From positions 1-8,793 of the forward strand of contig JAFXEA010000218.1 of assembly GCA_017521065.1 (NCBI GenBank): DNA of 8,793 bases. The letters run 5' to 3'. Under the pieces are notes generated by a model. The model was given only the letters and a program-made list of their open reading frames with translations. It did no database searches and was not told the origin of the DNA. This DNA is from Kiritimatiellia bacterium. GTDB taxonomy: Bacteria > Verrucomicrobiota > Kiritimatiellia > RFP12 > UBA1067. Each line of letters starts with the position of its first letter. The first letter of the stretch is position 1. The position numbers were made by a program, and so were the translations under genes. This document shows, one piece after another, positions 6,489-8,793 of this stretch.

Positions 6489-7706
6489 TCATTCATGCAG
6501 TTCTTTTATGAATGCAACTATGTCTGACAGCACTTCCGGAGAAATGGTCTGCTCTATCTGTGCATACTCATTGGCCTCGCCTGTAATGCAAGGCTGGAAC
6601 ATGTGGTTCAATTCCGGATATGACTTTATCTTCGCTTTGACATCCACCGAAATGTTCCTCTTGAAAATCCCAAGGTGATCCTTAGCTGAAACCTGTGTAT
6701 CCCTCTCTCCATTCAGTGCAAAAACCGGGCATCTTATACCTTTGATATCCTGAACCGAATCATATTCCATGTAACGCCGAATCCCATCATCTTTCATAAA
6801 GCTCCTCTTCAACGACGGGAGCTCCTTCTCTATCTGCCGTTTGCTCCGTCCAAGATTTTTCAGTTTGCGGCGCAACTGCCAATCCAATACATCCTTCAGC
6901 TTCATTGACGATCCGGCAAGGCTCACGATGAAATCAACCTTACCTTGCCGTCCAAGCATGAAACCAACCGTTCCGCCTTCACTATGCCCCAATATGCCAA
7001 CATGATCAAATCTGCTTCGTAGACAGTCTGCACCAGATTCAGCGTCCAGTGCAATATTCTCAATCGATATGTCCTTTATCTTCCCGACAGATTTACCACA
7101 CCCCCTGTCATCATATCTGAGCGATGCTATGCCATGTCGTGCAAGAAAATCGGCGATTACGGCGAACGGTCTGTGTCCGAAAAGTTCCTCGTCTCTGTTC
7201 TGAGGGCCACTTCCTGTCACCATCACAACGGCAGGAGTCTTCCGAGTGAAACCTTTCGGCAATGTCAGCGTTCCGGACAATCGGGCTTCCGCATTTGTGA
7301 AAACCACATCCTCCGTACGATAAGGAAATGGAGGCTTGGGTTCCTGCGGCCGCACAATTTTCTTTTCCGTTCTTTTCATGTTCAACGGGAACGACATGCC
7401 GCCCTGCTTCCACGTTCCGCACAGACTGCCTTTTTCAATCTTCCCAGAATATGTTCCTCCTATTGCCTTGAATGACAATTCCGTATCCATCTCTTTGGCG
7501 GACACAATCCTGCCTACGATGCCAAAAGCCCCCTGATCAGGACTGTCCAGCATACATTTGTCTTCCTTGATATGAAAGACCAGCTGAAGTTTCTGCCCCA
7601 TAGCATCAAGCGTTCCACACCACGTGCCCTCAACACTTCCAATCAAAGGCAATGCAAAAAAGATTGCGCCAAACATTGAAATTGCAATTCTGCCACTTGT
7701 GCTCAT
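6489..7706 (-). CDS. Exported alpha/beta hydrolase with N-terminal beta-rich domain
   Basis: A secreted serine hydrolase (405 residues), probably an esterase or peptidase-like acyl hydrolase. Residues 1-27 form a signal peptide (hydrophobic core IAISMFGAIFFALPLIG). Residues 28-112 form a beta-rich domain opening with GTWCGTLDAMGQKLQLVFHI and closing with GTWKQGGMSFPLNMKR, commonly found before this hydrolase type. The alpha/beta hydrolase domain spans about 130-405. It has TGSGPQNRDEE (oxyanion-hole region) at 164-174, RYDDRGCGKS at 197-206, the nucleophile S242 in GHSEGG, the acid D336 in NGERDTQV, and H368 in LNHMF, so the triad is complete. An ATG upstream at 7769 is open in frame, but ATG 7706 has AGGAGG 4 nt before it, follows the promoter, and starts the signal peptide directly. 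Substrate unknown. Confidence 0.9.
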   Translation of the reverse strand: MSTSGRIAISMFGAIFFALPLIGSVEGTWCGTLDAMGQKLQLVFHIKEDKCMLDSPDQGAFGIVGRIVSAKEMDTELSFKAIGGTYSGKIEKGSLCGTWKQGGMSFPLNMKRTEKKIVRPQEPKPPFPYRTEDVVFTNAEARLSGTLTLPKGFTRKTPAVVMVTGSGPQNRDEELFGHRPFAVIADFLARHGIASLRYDDRGCGKSVGKIKDISIENIALDAESGADCLRSRFDHVGILGHSEGGTVGFMLGRQGKVDFIVSLAGSSMKLKDVLDWQLRRKLKNLGRSKRQIEKELPSLKRSFMKDDGIRRYMEYDSVQDIKGIRCPVFALNGERDTQVSAKDHLGIFKRNISVDVKAKIKSYPELNHMFQPCITGEANEYAQIEQTISPEVLSDIVAFIKELHE

Positions 7707-7710
7707 AACA

Positions 7711-7737
7711 CCTCCTCTTATGCACCTAATTATACCA
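7711..7737 (-). promoter_or_regulatory. Extended -10 promoter and Shine-Dalgarno of the hydrolase gene
   Basis: TGGTATAAT (7729-7737) is a perfect extended -10. The nearest -35-like hexamer, TTGAGA, is 14 nt upstream, shorter than normal. Transcription near 7722 would give a leader of about 16 nt containing AGGAGG (7711-7716), a full Shine-Dalgarno 4 nt before the ATG at 7706. Confidence 0.6.
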
Positions 7738-7890
7738 TACTTCCAATTTCTCAATTTTCCCACAGACATAAAGACACGCTAAAAATATAGCCTTTGTGAG
7801 CTTTGTGGCTAAAGGTTTCTGCGCGGCAAATTCCTTATGAACCGCTATCGCAGCATCCAGGATCTGCCTACTTATCTCATTCTCACACAT
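7726..7890 (-). pseudogene. Truncated GxxExxY-type (PDDEXK_3) gene remnant
   Basis: From the ATG at 7890, with AGAGG 6 nt upstream, the frame reads MCENEISRQILDAAIAVHKEF. This closely matches the N-terminus of GxxExxY proteins (NEI...IL.AAI.VH.EL), a family placed in the PD-(D/E)XK nuclease superfamily. Homology stops where GPGLLESVY would follow, so the defining G-E-Y motif and the rest of the roughly 120-residue domain are missing. The frame continues for 33 codons through an inverted repeat and ends at a TAG touching the hydrolase -10 box. The same frame is open upstream to an ATG at 7959, but those codons run through the flanking repeat. I infer an internal deletion; the product is not expected to be functional. 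Family assignment rests on about 20 residues. Confidence 0.6.
7760..7808. repeat. Imperfect inverted repeat of CCACAAAG-type units downstream of the GxxExxY remnant
   Basis: Arms 7760-7781 (CCACAGACATAAAGACACGC, then TA) and 7788-7808 are imperfect reverse complements around a 6-nt AT loop. Both are built from variants of CCACAAAGnCACAAAG. As RNA the ends pair (CCACA/TGTGG) and the centre pairs (GCTA/TAGC). The minus-strand end, CTGTGGGAAAATT, closely matches CTGTGGGAGAATT beside the repeat at 5506-5540. Confidence 0.6.
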
Positions 7891-7896
7891 GCAAAA

Positions 7897-7923
7897 CCTC
7901 TCTGCGCATCTCCGCGGCTCTGG
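7897..7923 (-). repeat. CAGAG-CGC-GAG type repeat upstream of the GxxExxY remnant
   Basis: On the minus strand, CCAGAGCCGCGGAGATGCGC followed by AGAGAGG is a degenerate copy of the repeat seen at 5508-5533. It ends in the AGAGG that serves as ribosome-binding site for the remnant. From memory, similar repeats often flank GxxExxY genes in other genomes, which supports the identification of that remnant. Confidence 0.5.
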
Positions 7924-7963
7924 AGTCATCGTTGTAAGCATCTGTCGAAAATCATCCATTTTT

Positions 7964-8005
7964 CATGCCTCAAGATTTAAACAAAACATGCCTCAAAAAG
8001 ATTTA
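7964..8005. repeat. Direct repeat CATGCCTCAA..GATTTA, two copies 7 bp apart
   Basis: Plus-strand copies are CATGCCTCAAGATTTA (7964-7979) and CATGCCTCAAAAAGATTTA (7987-8005). They differ only by three extra A bases in the second and are separated by AACAAAA. The second copy contains the TAA stop of the pseudopilin-like gene. This may be a local duplication or a scar beside the GxxExxY remnant. Confidence 0.65.
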
Positions 8006-8793
8006 CGGCCCATCAAGGAAGAATACATAGCGGCGGCCGGAATCGTTCCGGAAATACGGCTTGCCGTTTTCCAGAATCGTCACATTGCCGTTGAACGTAA
8101 GTTTCTCCCCGCGCGTCCATATGAAACCGTCCTTCGCGTTGTACCTGAGTTCCTCACCATCATAAGGATCCCGCGGAACCTTGGCAAGAAACTCTGGCAC
8201 AAGCGCCGAAAGCGTTTCAGGATATTTCCCGTACTTCGCCTTATATGAACGGCAGGCAAGTCTTGCCGTCCGGATCCGGGCAGTAAATCTCATGTTAAAA
8301 AGCAGTTTGTACGCGCTGCACCAGTCCGTAGCGAAAGTACGCTTAAGAATCCAATTGCGGGAGAAACGGTTTGCCGGCATGCGTTCATAGCCAGTGGCAT
8401 ATTCCATATCGTAAATAGGCTCATCAACCTTACGGCAGAATTCCTCGAGTTTTGCACACTGGGTGGCATATGTCCGGTTCGGCTGAAAAGAATACCGAGC
8501 GTACCCCAGACAGATGGTTGCCAGCGTCTCAAAAAAACGCATTTCCAAATCCTTGATTCGAGACATGAAGCCAATGCTCGACCCATTACTTGTTATTGCC
8601 CTCTCCCAAAGATTGAGAACATCATACATATCCCTTGCCATGACAAATCTATTTGTCGGACGGTTGTCGATAATTATGCGAACAATTCCGTTCAAGCGCT
8701 GCCTCGCCGCTTTTTTTGCACCCTCTGGGTCTCCATCTTGAAGCAGGATATTAAGTTCGCGCAATTTTTCACGCCATGCTTCATCGTCATCAG
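8003..8793 (-). CDS. Protein with pseudopilin-G-like C-terminal module (5' end outside window)
   Basis: The frame is open to the window edge (it begins ...DDDEAWREKLRELNILLQDG), so the true start lies outside; the TTG at 8764 is not a convincing start. About 262 residues are visible. The first ~180 are mostly helical with many charged and aromatic residues and match no family I know. Near the C-terminus, ARLACRSYKAKYGKYPETLSALVPEFLAKVPRDPYDGEELRYNAKDGFIW resembles the C-terminal module of type II secretion pseudopilin GspG-like proteins common in Planctomycetes and Verrucomicrobia relatives ('YR..HG.YP..L..LVP.YL..VP.DPF.G..L.Y'). The export helix usual in such proteins would be off the edge. 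The stop is TAA, inside one copy of a direct repeat. Function unknown; a cell-envelope role is a guess from the module. Confidence 0.75.
   Translation of the reverse strand, partial: DDDEAWREKLRELNILLQDGDPEGAKKAARQRLNGIVRIIIDNRPTNRFVMARDMYDVLNLWERAITSNGSSIGFMSRIKDLEMRFFETLATICLGYARYSFQPNRTYATQCAKLEEFCRKVDEPIYDMEYATGYERMPANRFSRNWILKRTFATDWCSAYKLLFNMRFTARIRTARLACRSYKAKYGKYPETLSALVPEFLAKVPRDPYDGEELRYNAKDGFIWTRGEKLTFNGNVTILENGKPYFRNDSGRRYVFFLDGP

Noticed and set aside
7707..7769. Upstream in-frame ATG extending the hydrolase by 21 residues
   Set aside because: The extension runs through the promoter and Shine-Dalgarno and would bury the signal peptide behind a basic segment.

Overview
All recognisable genes in this 8.8 kb window lie on the minus strand, so transcription runs from high to low coordinates. 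The window looks like an ordinary bacterial chromosome (genetic code 11, TGA used as stop several times). Likely host, by inference only: a member of the PVC superphylum, perhaps a Kiritimatiellota/Lentisphaerota-type bacterium. The basis is a pseudopilin-G-like 'KYPETL..LVPEFL..VPRDPYDG' protein, a GxxExxY-type gene remnant and CACAGAGGCGCAAAG-type repeats. No phylogenetic marker was tested.

Layout in transcription order. (1) 8003-8793: 3' part of a gene for a protein with a pseudopilin-G-like C-terminal module, cut by the window edge. (2) 7726-8005: a non-genic patch with a short direct repeat, a truncated GxxExxY (PDDEXK_3) gene and its flanking repeats, running directly into a promoter. 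(3) 6489-7706: an exported alpha/beta hydrolase with its own extended -10 promoter and strong Shine-Dalgarno. (4) 5576-6316: an unrecognised five-helix membrane protein. (5) 5403-5575: intergenic segment with a second CACAGAGGCGCAAAGG-type repeat folded as a hairpin, and promoter elements for the next gene. (6) 5007-5402: MutT-like Nudix hydrolase. (7) 4363-4893: peptide deformylase. (8) 2662-4344: arginyl-tRNA synthetase. (9) 16-2646: one reading frame joining an acyl-adenylate ligase to a family 4 glycosyltransferase.

Genes 6-9 form a housekeeping cluster (nucleotide sanitation, N-terminal deformylation, Arg-tRNA charging) followed by an envelope or lipid-type enzyme pair. def-argS-ligase/GT are close enough (18 and 15 nt) to be co-transcribed. 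Genes 1-5 are a looser, visibly more AT-rich accessory stretch.

I see no complete undescribed defence or mobile system. The points most worth a second look are the ligase-glycosyltransferase fusion, which keeps what looks like the old start site of the second gene; the GxxExxY remnant and its related repeats; a shared extended -10 promoter style, including a possibly leaderless def transcript; and a GC-only hairpin around the argS start.
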